From Agarophyton chilense (Eukaryota; Rhodophyta; Florideophyceae; Gracilariales; Gracilariaceae), in assembly GCA_030374765.1 (NCBI GenBank), contig JARGXX010000006.1, forward strand, positions 372,001-436,000: 64,000 nt of DNA. The letters are read 5' to 3'. Of this stretch, positions 21,295 through 31,170 are shown piece after piece. Position numbers and translations under genes: made by a program. Under the pieces are notes generated by a model. It was not told the DNA's origin, did not search any database, and saw only the letters and a program-made list of their open reading frames with translations. Every line of letters begins with the position of its first letter. Position 1 is the stretch's first letter.

Positions 21295-22440
21295 ATGCGA
21301 TTGCTTGACCTTTCGGACGATGCGCTGGCACTCGTCGTCTCCCATCTTATGAATCCCGCGCGCGAGGGCGCGCGTGCCATTGTCACTGAGCAAAGTCTGC
21401 GTGTTAGTCTGCCGCTCGCGCTCACATGTCGTGCTTTGCATGCCGTGTGGCGTCGTTGTTTGACTGACCTGGAGCTGTGGGTGTCCGGCTCCCTCACCGA
21501 CCGCGGACTTGTGTCCATCTGCGCCGCCGCCGGTCGCTCGCTTCATCGTCTCGGTCTTCGTCGCTGTCGTCTCTCACTCTCGGCCTTTCGCGCCATCCCG
21601 CGCTTCTGCCCACGTCTTCGTAGCCTCGATCTGTCGCACACCCCCGTCACCGACGACATCATCCTCTCCTTGGTTGCGCGCTGCGGTCCCACGTTACAAT
21701 TTCTCGCCTTGCACGCCTGTACTTCGCTCTCGTCGCGCGCGCTACGCGCTATTGCCGACAATTGCTTGCATCTGCGCTTTCTGGATGTGGGCGCCGTGCC
21801 TGCTGTGGACGACGATACACTTGCGTATTTGGTGCGTGTCAGAGGTGCTTGTTTGCGTACGCTTGTGCTGTCGCATTGTGATAAGCTATCTGATACTGCC
21901 ATGCTACACATTGGCACGCACTGCTCCGCGCTCATGTCGCTCACCGTGCGCTCGTTGGTTTCCGTCACTGACCGTGGATTACAAACGCTGTGCCAACGCG
22001 TGGGACATCGTCTACAGATTCTGGACGTGCTGGACTGCACAGGGCTCACATTGGGCGGCTACTTTTCTACCATGGAGGCACATTGTCCGCATGTGTTTCG
22101 CTACCTGCAGGAAAGTAATTACGTGGATCATCTTGGCGAACGTTGCCTGCGTGACAACATTATTGCCACAATGCCGGGCCTTATCTACCGCATTTCGGCC
22201 ACCGATGCCATCCGTCGTCTGCCTGCGCTGTACTTTCTGCTGCTGGACGAGAGCACGTTGCGGCCGTTTCGCGTGTCGGTGCAGAGCAAATCTCTCAATT
22301 TGAGTGACTTTGGTACGGTGCTCATTTCTAACTTTGGAAAGAAACCTACGCACAAGACAAGAAGCGTGCTGCTTAGTCGATTCGGGTACGACAGCCCGTG
22401 TGACTCTGAGTCGGACGATGAGTCGTGTGTGAGGGAGTGA
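21295..22440 (+). CDS. F-box protein with leucine-rich repeats
   Basis: The 381-residue product has an N-terminal F-box-like segment (LLDLSDDALALVVSHLM, then ALTCRALHAVWRRCL) followed by six or seven Cys-type LRRs (for example CPRLRSLDLSHTPVTDDII, LVLSHCDKLSDTAM and SVTDRGLQTLC). This architecture is that of FBXL/AMN1 substrate receptors of SCF ubiquitin ligases: the F-box binds SKP1 and the LRR arc binds the target. The C-terminal 100 residues have no LRRs and end in an acidic tail (DSESDDES). The frame is open far upstream, but that part is low-complexity; the ATG at 21295 sits directly before the F-box and is the natural start. No intron is needed. Confidence 0.8.
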   Translation: MRLLDLSDDALALVVSHLMNPAREGARAIVTEQSLRVSLPLALTCRALHAVWRRCLTDLELWVSGSLTDRGLVSICAAAGRSLHRLGLRRCRLSLSAFRAIPRFCPRLRSLDLSHTPVTDDIILSLVARCGPTLQFLALHACTSLSSRALRAIADNCLHLRFLDVGAVPAVDDDTLAYLVRVRGACLRTLVLSHCDKLSDTAMLHIGTHCSALMSLTVRSLVSVTDRGLQTLCQRVGHRLQILDVLDCTGLTLGGYFSTMEAHCPHVFRYLQESNYVDHLGERCLRDNIIATMPGLIYRISATDAIRRLPALYFLLLDESTLRPFRVSVQSKSLNLSDFGTVLISNFGKKPTHKTRSVLLSRFGYDSPCDSESDDESCVRE

Positions 22441-22507
22441 GCCGCGCGGCTGGCGTCGGCTTTTTTCGCTTTGCACCCAGTGCGTCCGACACCGGTTGAA
22501 ACCTCCC

Positions 22508-22636
22508 CCACAGCTACAACTACAACTACAACTGCAACTACTACCACAACTATTACCACAACTACTACCACATCTACTACCACATCTACTACCACATCTA
22601 CTATCACATCTACAATTACTACGCATGCTACTATTA

Positions 22637-22670
<34 letters not shown>

Positions 22671-22672
22671 AA
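22508..22672 (+). repeat. Trinucleotide repeats (ACA/ACT)n then (ATT)n
   Basis: Imperfect ACA/ACT triplets run for about 110 bp and are followed by about 12 ATT triplets just 3' of the F-box gene. Confidence 0.9.
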
Positions 22673-23070
22673 CTTGTACCCGACTACTACAAACGAGACG
22701 CAGAAGCAGGCAGGGATGCTTTGAACAACAAACAACACCAGACTTGGACAAGCTGAGACCTCAGCTCGTGTGCGCTGATGGTTAATACTCATTCACGTGG
22801 GCCCGCCCTCCGCTCTTTTTCGATTTGCATCTGGGTGAGACAAGCCAAACCAAGCCAAGCCAACCCAAGCCAACCCAAACCAAACCAAACCAAATCAAAC
22901 CGCTTCTCGCCGTTGACGGCAATGTACCCCCACCCTCCGTCGCCGCACCGCTTCCATTGGAGCAGTTTCGCAATGCGCGACGAGACTTGCAAAAAGTTTT
23001 AAGAAACCAAAACGTAAAAACACCTCTTTTTTCTTTGAAAGTCACACCGCAACACAAACGGTTTCTCCCT

Positions 23071-23105
<35 letters not shown>

Positions 23106-23349
23106 CTTGCACGCTTTGTCCGTTGGTTGGCGTGTTTTTGTTTCCTGTTGTGCGACGTACACGTCGGGGCCCCGTCCGTCTCTCTCTCTCTCTCTCTCTC
23201 TTACGCGCGCCTCTGTACATGGGCTGGCGCTGCTATGTATACTTGACGCTTTGCACGTAGCGTTTGTGTGTTGCGTGTTGTGTGCTTTCAACGCATGGCG
23301 CACGTATCGTGTGCATGCATCGTGCTTGTTTCCATATTCATTACGTGCA

Positions 23350-24012
23350 TTGCATTGCATGCATCTTGCATCGTACCGCATGCATCATGCATCGCAGCAA
23401 TTGCATCTTGCATCTCACCGATTGCATCTTGCATCGCAGCAATTGCATCTTGCATCGCAGCAATTGCATCTTGCATCGCAGCAATTGCATCATGCATCGC
23501 AGCAATTGCATCATGCATCGCAGCAATTGCATCTTGCATCGCAGCAATTGCATCTTGCATCGCAGCAATTGCATCTTGCATCGCAGCAATTGCATCTTGC
23601 ATCGCAGCAATTGCATCTTGCATCGCAGCAATTGCATCATGCATCACACCAAATGCATCATGCATCACACCAAATGCATCATACATCTCAGTACATGCAT
23701 TATGCATCGCAACACATGCATCTTGCATCACAGCACATGTATCATGCATCACACAACATGCATCTTGCATCACACCAAATGCATCTTGCATCACAGCACA
23801 CGCATCATGCATCACACCAAATGCATCATGCATCTCAGCACATGCATCTTGCGTTTAGCACATGCATTATGCATCACATCACATACATCTTGCATCACAG
23901 CACATGCATTATGCATCACATCACATGCATCTTGCATCACAGCACATGCATCATGCACCCCATCATGCATCCCATCACATGCATCCCATCACATGCATCG
24001 CTTCACATGCAT
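23350..24012 (+). repeat. 21-bp satellite (CGCAGCAATTGCATCTTGCAT)n
   Basis: About 30 tandem copies of a 21-bp unit with TGCAT cores. The left half is nearly uniform (CGCAGCAATTGCATCTTGCAT); the right half is variant (CACAGCACATGCATCATGCAT, CACACCAAATGCATC). All frames stay open through it because 21 is divisible by 3, which explains the long spurious open frames here. Each unit contains the palindromes ATGCAT or CAATTG. Confidence 0.95.
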
Positions 24013-25028
24013 CATGTACCATGCACACGCTGTCGCCCTTCGTGCCGCGCAATCTCATAATCGTCCTCAACGAGCCGGTTTGCGTCCCTCGTTTCCAAAT
24101 CACTCTGTCCCGGACCCCATGCTCCTCTGAGCTTGCCCATCCGCCGCTCCGCGGCTGCCGCCTTCGCTTTACGGGTGGATATGCTCCTCCTGCAATGACC
24201 GTCTTTTCTACTGATTGTGGGGCAGCCACGGCCCAAATCCCATCCGTCGCCCTCGCCTCCACGGTCCGCCCTCTTTCCGACACTGTCCGCGGCGCGCCGT
24301 TTTCTGGTTCCGAACCAGTTGCCGTCCCATGACAACACACTCTTGCCGCTGCCGCCTCCGCCACATCATGTGCGCTTGTGTGGCCCCTGCTGCTGCCTCC
24401 AACGACTCGTCGTAGGTGTGGCCGCGCTCCTCCGTGCCGCAAACTTTGACTGAGACAGTGCTAGAGCAACGAGAAAAATGGGGACGCTAACGGACTGGTT
24501 CAAAGCCGACGAGTGTCAGAGGAATGCTGGCTGGCTACCTGGTAGCCAACACAGCCTGTGTCTCAGCACATCAAAGTTCGGTTTTCGGCAATTGCTGGCG
24601 CCGCAATCATGACGTAAGTGAGCATCGTCCCCGATCGCAATGGGCGCCTTCTGTTGCTGACGCTGCCGACTATGTCGCGCATTCGGTTTGGTGCAACATC
24701 TCTGAAACAATCGGTGTCCACGTGCAACTAAGATGGACAACGATGACACGGTGTGAAAACAAAACCTGCTACTGTACGCGCGGAGATGCTCAACGTCTGG
24801 CAGAGCTCCGCGCTGCCGTCACAAACAACCCTTGTCATTATCTCTCTGTGCTACCAACGTAGATATCTACCGATGGGACAATGGAAAACATTCCATAACG
24901 CTCGTCTCACCACATCCGTCGGCCCCACTCCGTACGCGTCCCCGCGCCTTTAACACACCGCCTATCGCCTCCACCTTGCCCTACCTCCCGTCCTCCCTCT
25001 TCACCGCGGCTCGCTTTTTCTGCTCTAA

Positions 25029-26195
25029 ATGAGCCTCAATTCCCTCGCCTTCACCGCACACACCCCGCTACCGCCCTCACGAGCCCCCCGCCTTCCCGCC
25101 CAACCCAGCTCACACCGCCGCTCCACCCGTCCCACATGGCTGCCGTCGCATCCGCGCGCCACCGCTGCGTCCAGCCCCAGCGACTCTCCACCCGGTGGCT
25201 CACCTCCCCTCCCGCACCACTTCACTCGATACGGCGTTCTCACCGACTCCGTCTTGGAGATAAAATGGAGGGTGGAGCAAACCCCACCGCAGTCCTCGCG
25301 TTCCCGCCAGCGTCAGGTGTGCTATGTGGACAACGCTGATTTGTCTGCCAGTGATCCGTACAAATCGTTTGCAAGGTTTACCAGGATTGCCGCCCCGACT
25401 GTCACGTTGGGAGTCTCTCGTGCGCCACGCGACGTTTCTTACTCCTCCGCCGCAATCGCACAGCGCTTGCTTCAGTATGCCCATGCTAAGGATAATTTGC
25501 AACATTTCCTCAAGTTCTTTACTGGCGAGTTTGATAACTATGACCAGATATGTGGGGAGAGGGCACAGGGCATGTATCCCGGAGAAGGCGGTGGCCATGA
25601 GCATATCCATTGTTCGATCAAACAGATTGCTCCCGATTTGCTGTTTGCCAAGTACTACTTTAATGGAAACCCGCGCATTGTGTTCCGCTCGCGCTTGTAC
25701 CAGCTCCGCGCCAGGGATTTTTCTGATAGAGGTGTGATTGAAATGAGAATTCTTCGTTTTTATGAGGAAACTGAACGCCTGTTGAAGACAGCAAACTACC
25801 AAATCGATGATATACACTGGGATGCAAATGACGTTTATGACTGGATGCAAGGCTGTGAAGTGTTCTGGGAGCGCTATGTTCCACCGAGTGACCAAAGTGA
25901 CGAAGCCTGCCAAGTACTTGGTATCGAAGGGGGTGCCCGTTTTGTCGGATACATGAAAGGGGGCGGTTGTGAGGTTTATTCCAGAGATATTGGTGCTCAC
26001 ATCAAGGTAATGGATGACTTGTTGTTGACCAGCGACGATTTGTGGGTTGCAGATCGTGGCTTTGACCTTAATGATCAGTTCATTTACGGGAACCGGCTTG
26101 GTGTACCCTATAAAATGAGACGCGTATCACCAGGCAGCTCTTGTGAGTGGACTGTGTCAAAGCAATATTCACCACCGGAAGGGTATATTCCATAG
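25029..26195 (+). CDS. CpcT/CpeT-family phycobiliprotein bilin lyase, plastid-targeted
   Basis: The 388-residue product has a Ser/Pro/Arg-rich leader of about 70-100 residues (starting MSLNSLAFTAHTPLPPS), suited to plastid import. A CpcT/CpeT domain spans about residues 150-360: LKFFTGEFDNYDQ, HIHCSIKQIAPDLLFAKYY, PRIVFRSRLYQL, MQGCEVFWERYV and DDLWVADRGFD. This family attaches phycoerythrobilin or phycocyanobilin to the beta-subunit Cys of phycobiliproteins, or acts as its chaperone. Which subunit is served cannot be told from sequence. It is strong support for a phycobilisome-bearing alga. The start is the first ATG of the frame. It is tail-to-tail with profilin, with about 60 bp between stops. 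Confidence 0.88.
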   Translation: MSLNSLAFTAHTPLPPSRAPRLPAQPSSHRRSTRPTWLPSHPRATAASSPSDSPPGGSPPLPHHFTRYGVLTDSVLEIKWRVEQTPPQSSRSRQRQVCYVDNADLSASDPYKSFARFTRIAAPTVTLGVSRAPRDVSYSSAAIAQRLLQYAHAKDNLQHFLKFFTGEFDNYDQICGERAQGMYPGEGGGHEHIHCSIKQIAPDLLFAKYYFNGNPRIVFRSRLYQLRARDFSDRGVIEMRILRFYEETERLLKTANYQIDDIHWDANDVYDWMQGCEVFWERYVPPSDQSDEACQVLGIEGGARFVGYMKGGGCEVYSRDIGAHIKVMDDLLLTSDDLWVADRGFDLNDQFIYGNRLGVPYKMRRVSPGSSCEWTVSKQYSPPEGYIP

Positions 26196-26254
26196 ATGGA
26201 AGAGAGCAACAGCACAAGTTTATCGGTTTTGTTAAAACCCAAGTTAGTGGCGAC

Positions 26255-26683
26255 TCAGAAACTCATCGCGATCAGAGTCTCGGCAAGCTGAAACACGGCT
26301 ACTTTTGCACGCCCAAACGATTGACCATCACTGTAAACGGGATCATGAATTCCAATGATAATGCTCTTTGCCGTCTTTGCCACAACAGCGCCGCGTGCCG
26401 GTTTCCCAGCTTTTTTGCATCGCCCAACGAGCATTCTCAAATCATCCTCTGCATCGTCGAGCTTGTTCAGAGCGTATGGCATTGTGCACAAGGCAAACCC
26501 AGATTGTCTTATCGCTTGTACCGCATCTGCGTCATCCGTCAAAACAGAGTGAAGACGGATGATTTCTTTGGGTTGCATCTTGAAATTTGGAGTTGTTCCC
26601 CAGATGTGTCCGTCATGCCCCGCTATGCAAGCGTGGTGAAAGCCGGCTTCCACCAGCGTTTGTACGTACGGGTCCCAGCTCAT
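26255..26683 (-). CDS. PRF: Profilin
   Basis: The 142-residue product begins MSWDPYVQTLVEAG, the standard profilin N-terminus, followed by GHDGHIWGTTPNF and the mid and C-terminal profilin pattern (ALCTMPYALNKL, GRAKVAVFQLAETLI). Profilin binds G-actin, poly-proline and phosphoinositides in the cytosol. The frame is open 26 codons upstream, but MSW is the conserved family start, so the ATG at 26683 is chosen. Length is slightly over the usual 125-135. Confidence 0.87.
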   Translation of the reverse strand: MSWDPYVQTLVEAGFHHACIAGHDGHIWGTTPNFKMQPKEIIRLHSVLTDDADAVQAIRQSGFALCTMPYALNKLDDAEDDLRMLVGRCKKAGKPARGAVVAKTAKSIIIGIHDPVYSDGQSFGRAKVAVFQLAETLIAMSF

Positions 26684-26961
26684 GTTGATGAGAGTCGTGC
26701 GTGAGGCGCGTGGAAAGTGCAAGAGGTGTGGGAGTGTGCGCGAAATACATAACAAAAGCACTTTGGTCCGGCCTGGTGGTCCAGTGTTAAAGGGTTAGCA
26801 ATCCCAACAGTCTAATTTGGGACACCTTTCGCATCTAAAAAATATGGGAGATTTCAGGATTCGTAGCGATACACCCGTGTTTTCTGCATACAAAGGGGAG
26901 TGAATCTGTCAAATGTGGCAAAACAGCAGGGCGATTTACACATGAATAGAAGAACAACTCA
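26684..26961. other. Boundary between the gene region and the transposon cluster
   Basis: Upstream region of profilin. A tRNA-like A box at about 26773 was considered and rejected. Nothing else is seen. Confidence 0.4.
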
Positions 26962-27117
26962 TTTCATCCTACTGAAGACCGAAAGGTTTTTTGTAATGAA
27001 AATATACACGGTTGACACGTGGACACCGTGGAAGTTAAGGTGATAACACGCCGGCAGAGGTCGTCCCCAACCTGACCTCTGCTGGTATGCCTTTGTCCTC
27101 GCCGAGTACGTTTTCTC
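26962..27117 (+). repeat. Left 156-bp terminal direct repeat of the DIRS-like element
   Basis: It begins TTTCATCCTACTGAAGACCG and ends GAGTACGTTTTCTC. It matches 43270-43425 with few differences and no length change. Confidence 0.88.
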
Positions 27118-27193
27118 GACGAAGATTCTCCGAGTTCCACCTGGACCGGTAGTAGGCCTTTTTCAACCACGTTGCCAGTCAACATACTTCCTG

Positions 27194-27867
27194 ATGGGAA
27201 GCACTTCGGACAAGGTCAAGAGCACCATAGCGCGGCTTAAAGACAAGTTTGTACTATGGGATCGAAATAAAGATGCTAAGGAAGCGGATCTATCGGGGTC
27301 AGACGCAAGGGAGTTGGGTCGGATACTGGAGGCCTACAAGCTGAGGCGAGTGCTGGGGCGTAGTGAAAGATTTTCAAAGCCGCCGACCGTGAGTGTGCTT
27401 ACGCCGGGGTACTTCAGGATGGAGGATTCTGTAAGGAGGCAGAAGTCGATGAGTGAGGTACCGTCGGTGGGGAAGCATGAGATTCACTACGTGAATGCTG
27501 CGTGGTACTGGCTGGTGTTGATGGACGTGGCACAGAAGTTGGCCTTTGACACGGAGACTGATGATGAGAGTATTTTGAGGTGTCTCGCATTTGAAGTTGT
27601 GTCTGGAATGGTGTCGAAGAGGGTCTTGACAATGAGGATGTACTACATCAACTTTCTTTGTCTTCTGGTGCTGCGTTTGCGGCCCAAATGGCCAAGACGG
27701 TAGAGGCTCCGATTCTGGAAGTGGAAAGTTTGGAATACTCCGTTGCTACTCCGGAGTACCAGAAGGCGCTGGCCCACCAGGTGTTCAAGGCTACTGCACA
27801 TGGAGAAGCGGCCAGGTCAGTGCGAGCCCAAGGCGAAGGGCCCGGGCCTGCCGCTGGTCGACATTAA
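27194..27867 (+). pseudogene. DIRS-like element gag-like ORF, frameshifted
   Basis: It starts at an ATG at 27194 (MGSTSDKVKSTIARLKDKF) and stays open about 150 codons; the likely continuation (AAFAAQMAKTVEAPILEVES) is in another frame, so a frameshift lies near 27640. I assign it as gag by position before the reverse transcriptase; there is no zinc knuckle. Shortly after 27867 the coding signal is lost until the RT. Confidence 0.5.
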
Positions 27868-28161
27868 TGGCCTGTCAGTGGGAAAGGGCGCCTTGGAGTA
27901 GGGTGGCGCGCAGGGCGGTGGAGTGAGGTGAGGTCCTCGGTGTTGGAAAATTGTTTGAGGGGACGCTGATGCATGGGATCCGGGATCTACCGACGAGGGT
28001 GGTGTTGGGAAGGGGTGTGATGCCAGAGATACCCCAGAGCGATAAGGAGTTGGAATTTGGTAGGAAGGCGCTCGAGGAGGGGTGCGGAGAGGCGGAATAC
28101 TACGAGGAGATCACGGCGTCAGCAGCGGGAGAGAAGTGGGCACATGGTGTAGTCTGCCTTT

Positions 28162-29859
28162 GTGCACTGGGAGGGAGATATGGAGGGAGGTCAGCGGAAG
28201 GGAAGGTTTGTTCAAGACTTACATCTGCAGTCGGAGCAGTGGGAAAAGAAGGGGACACGTATGGAGACTAAGAAGGCCTTTGCCTCACTCCTGAGGGAAG
28301 GTGATAGATTGTTGTCGTTTGATATTAGATCGGGCTATAGGCACTTTCGTCTGCATGAGGACATGATGAACTACTTTCTGTTTCGTTACGATGGTCGCTT
28401 CTTTAGGTGTAGGGCGTTACCGTTCGGATGGGGTAGGAGCGCATTCTGGTTTGTCAATCTGTTGAAACCGTTCGTGGGGTACATCCGGGAGGTGATGGGT
28501 TCGCGGGTTCTTCCGTACATTGATGACTTTCTAGTGGCGCCTTCAGTGGGAAGGGTGAGTGGAAGGGAGGACTGCGTGAGGGTGTCAGGGGAGATCGAGA
28601 GGCTGATGCGGCGATTGGGATTGGAGAGGCATCCGAGGAAAAGGGTGTTGGGGCAGGGGGGCACGCGGTTGGAGCACCTGGGGGTGGTTTGGGATACTGG
28701 AGAGATGGAGTTCACTGCTACCGCGGCCAAGGTGCAGAAGAGCCGTGCGAGTGCGAAGAGTTTGATGTCGGAGGTTAGGGCGGGGAGGAGGTGGGTTCCC
28801 AGAACGCGGCTGGCATCTTTCTGTGGGGTAGCTGTGTCGATGATGTTTCCCATACCCCTGGCACGGTTCTACACGAGGGGCTTGCATGACGCTCTGACGG
28901 ACTCGACAAAGGTGAGGGACAGTGCGTCTAGGAAGGGGCAACGGACGAGGTTATCGAACCGGGCGGTGGCTGACCTGAAGGTGTGGAGGAAGATGGGAGA
29001 GGGCGGGAGTCTGATGCAAGAGGAGAGGCAAGGGTGTGACCTGGGTGTGCATACGGACGTCGCAGAGCTGGGGTGGGGTGGGACGGTGGGGAAGGACGTC
29101 GAGGCTGGAGCTCCTGGAGAGATGGAGGTGAGAGGGGTGTGGGATGTGGCGGAGCGGCGACAGTCTATAACATGGAGGGAGTTGAGGGCGTTCAGGATGT
29201 TGTTGGAGAGCCAGTGTGGCGAGGTGATTGCGGATGACAGAGTGAGAAAGGTGCAGTTACACTGTGACAACGTGGCAGTGGTGTATATTGTGAGGTGTAT
29301 GGTGAGTGCGTCAAAGGTGATTATGAAAGAGCTTCGGTTTTCGGAGCGGTTGCTTAGGTCACTGAATGTGAAAGTGGAGACAAGTTGGCTACCGTCGGCC
29401 GAGAACGCACACGCTGACCGGCTTTCCAGACAATGGGACCCAGGAGACGTGCAAGTGACGCGGCGCGTGCTGCGATCGCTGAAGGATTCGTTTCGTCTAG
29501 GCGAAGGAGGAGAGGTGTTCAAGTAGCGCCCGTTGGGGCTACCGCCCGCGGCGCAGAGGAAGGTGGCGGTGGCGGCGCTGAAGGAGAAGTGGTCAGACGG
29601 GGAGGCGAGGCTGTACAACCCGACGCCAGACATGGTGAGCTTGACGTTGGGGAAGATGCGGAGGGAAGTGGCGAAGGGTTGGTGGTGGTACCGGCGTGGG
29701 AGAAGGCACCGTGGATGGGGGAACTGAGGGAGATGGCAGGGGTAATGACGATCCTGGAAGAGCCGGTGAGGAGGATGTTGGCGGGGAGGCGGAAGATGAA
29801 CGAGAAATGGGCGGTGATGGTGGCGGAAGTGGATCTGCCGGAATGGGAGTCGGAGAAGT
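28162..29859 (+). pseudogene. DIRS-like reverse transcriptase-RNase H, broken
   Basis: The RT motifs are readable: RLLSFDIRSGYRHFRL (motif A Asp), RALPFGWGRSAFWF and VLPYIDDFLVAP (YxDD). RNase H follows, with GVHTDVAELGWGG, ITWRELRAF, QLHCDNVAVVYIV and ENAHADRLSR. A TAG at 29524-29526 ends the main frame. Homology continues in the same frame (LPPAAQRKVAVAALKEKW), then after a frameshift near 29685 (VVVPAWEKAPWMGELREMAG), up to the insertion point at 29859. The N-terminal part of the RT lies in other frames upstream of 28162, which has no ATG. All catalytic acidic residues are present. Confidence 0.78.
29855..29859 (+). repeat. Target-site duplication GAAGT, left
   Basis: Repeated at 41923-41927 directly after the 3' LTR. 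Removing one copy plus the element restores the recombinase reading frame. Confidence 0.93.
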
Positions 29860-30798
29860 TGAAGTGCAACCCTCGTGAGGGCCGTTTTCTAGGACTTTGT
29901 TGTTTTTCCGCCTCGGGCGATACTTGTGAGATCTATGAGTAATACCGCTACTAGCGGGCTGGCGTAGCCAGGTATATACGCGTTGTACGCGAAGTGCACC
30001 GGCGGCCGTTCGCCGTGGCCCCGATTCGGGTGTGACTTACCCACGTGTACCACGGATGGCCCAGGACAGGTTGGCACAGCATAGCTCGACATTTCTCTAT
30101 TTATTGAGCTTTATTACACTAGGTTAGGGAGCTCTCTACAGTATTCTACACTATATAGTGCCAGGGCGATCTCGCCCTGACACTCAGTAAACCTCCCCAA
30201 CCAGGGTTCTTGGCTCTAAGTCTTTTTCCGCTTTCGCGAGTCTTCCACACTCTACGGAGGTGAAGCCGCGTTACTAACGGTAGACTTATCCACCTTGCGT
30301 CAACAGGAGACTCACCGCCGTTAGCGTGTATATCTTTCATACCAACCAGGGTTCTTGGCTCTAAGTCTTTTTCCGCTTTCGCGAGTCTTCCACACTCTAC
30401 GGAGGTGAAGCCGAGTTACTAACGGTAGACTTATCCACCCTGCGTCAACAGGAGGCTCACCGCTGTTAGCTTGTATATCTTTCATACCACTGCCATGTTC
30501 TCGCCCCAGTATTGGGTTTGCTACATATTTCTTTTGGCTCTCGTGGCCCATGCCCCCGATCGCCCTCACTGGGTGGTCCCCCCTTTATCACTTGCCCACT
30601 CCCGTGGAATACAGCTAATACCTGGTCTGCTCCCTTCTAGCATCCCGCACTCTCCCCGCTTGGCGTGCCGGTGAACCTCGGCCTTACACCCCGAATTAGT
30701 CGTGTTCACTCCGGAGAGGCTCCGTCGCCGTGCTACCCTCCGTGGAGGAAGACTCGGACATCTCCGTGTGTTTCCGCCGCTTTTGGCGTTGCACTACA
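29860..30798 (+). repeat. Element 1 5' LTR (939 bp)
   Basis: TG...CA ended. It contains two tandem copies of a 145-bp unit (30197-30341 and 30342-30486) that begin CCAACCAGGGTTCTTGG; the same duplication is in the 3' LTR. Confidence 0.95.
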
Positions 30799-30801
30799 AA
30801 C

Positions 30802-30815
30802 TGATCTCCCGACTT
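30802..30815 (+). promoter_or_regulatory. Element 1 primer-binding site
   Basis: TGATCTCCCGACTT begins 3 nt after the 5' LTR. It matches the sites of elements 2 and 3 (TGGTCTCYCGACTT) except for A in place of G at position 3. It is complementary to a tRNA 3' end of the type CGGGAGACCA, which resembles tRNA-Tyr. Confidence 0.75.
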
Positions 30816-31170
30816 AGAAGGCTAGGGGGACCTGGTTTAGTTGTTTTTCACATTGCTGTGCTGTCTTCTCTCGTTGAGATCTGCTTTCCAATTTCTTGGT
30901 TTGGTCCCACTCGTTGGAAGCTTTTGTTGTCCTATTTTTAGTGGTCAACGCTACAACCATATCACGACTACCGTCGGAAGCGGAACCCGCGATCACGCGG
31001 AGCCGTTCCGTCAATGACGTGGTGCCTGCGGACCCTGGAAGGGTTCCCCCGCCGTTACCTCAAGCCGCTCCGAAAGGCAAGAGTAAGGGGTCGAACTCCT
31101 CCAATAACAACAAGCTACCGCCTAAGGCGTCGAAGAATGGACCCAATTCTGGTCTGGACCGGCCCCTGCC

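Larger units (their letters stand above)
22441..25028. other. Repeat-rich intergenic region, no gene recognised
   Basis: It contains CAA/ACT trinucleotides and (TAT)n (22508-22672), a CAAGC/CCAAG pentamer region (22840-22900), a poly-T of about 31 (23075-23105), (TC)n (23180-23202) and the 21-bp satellite. From 24020 to 25028 the sequence is unique, but its frames are short, overlapping and unrecognised. Confidence 0.55.

Noticed and set aside
22782-23381. 199-codon minus-strand frame with Lys run
   Set aside because: Built on the poly-T, TC and pentamer repeats; no domain.
23264-24130. Long open frames with regular peptide repeats (His- or Cys-rich), and a CRISPR-like regular spacing
   Set aside because: They arise from the 21-bp satellite, whose period is a multiple of 3; there are no unique spacers and the host is eukaryotic.
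26768-26845. tRNA-like A box (TGGTCCAGTG) upstream of the DIRS-like element
   Set aside because: No B box with GGTTCRA and no cloverleaf can be drawn; acceptor arms do not pair.
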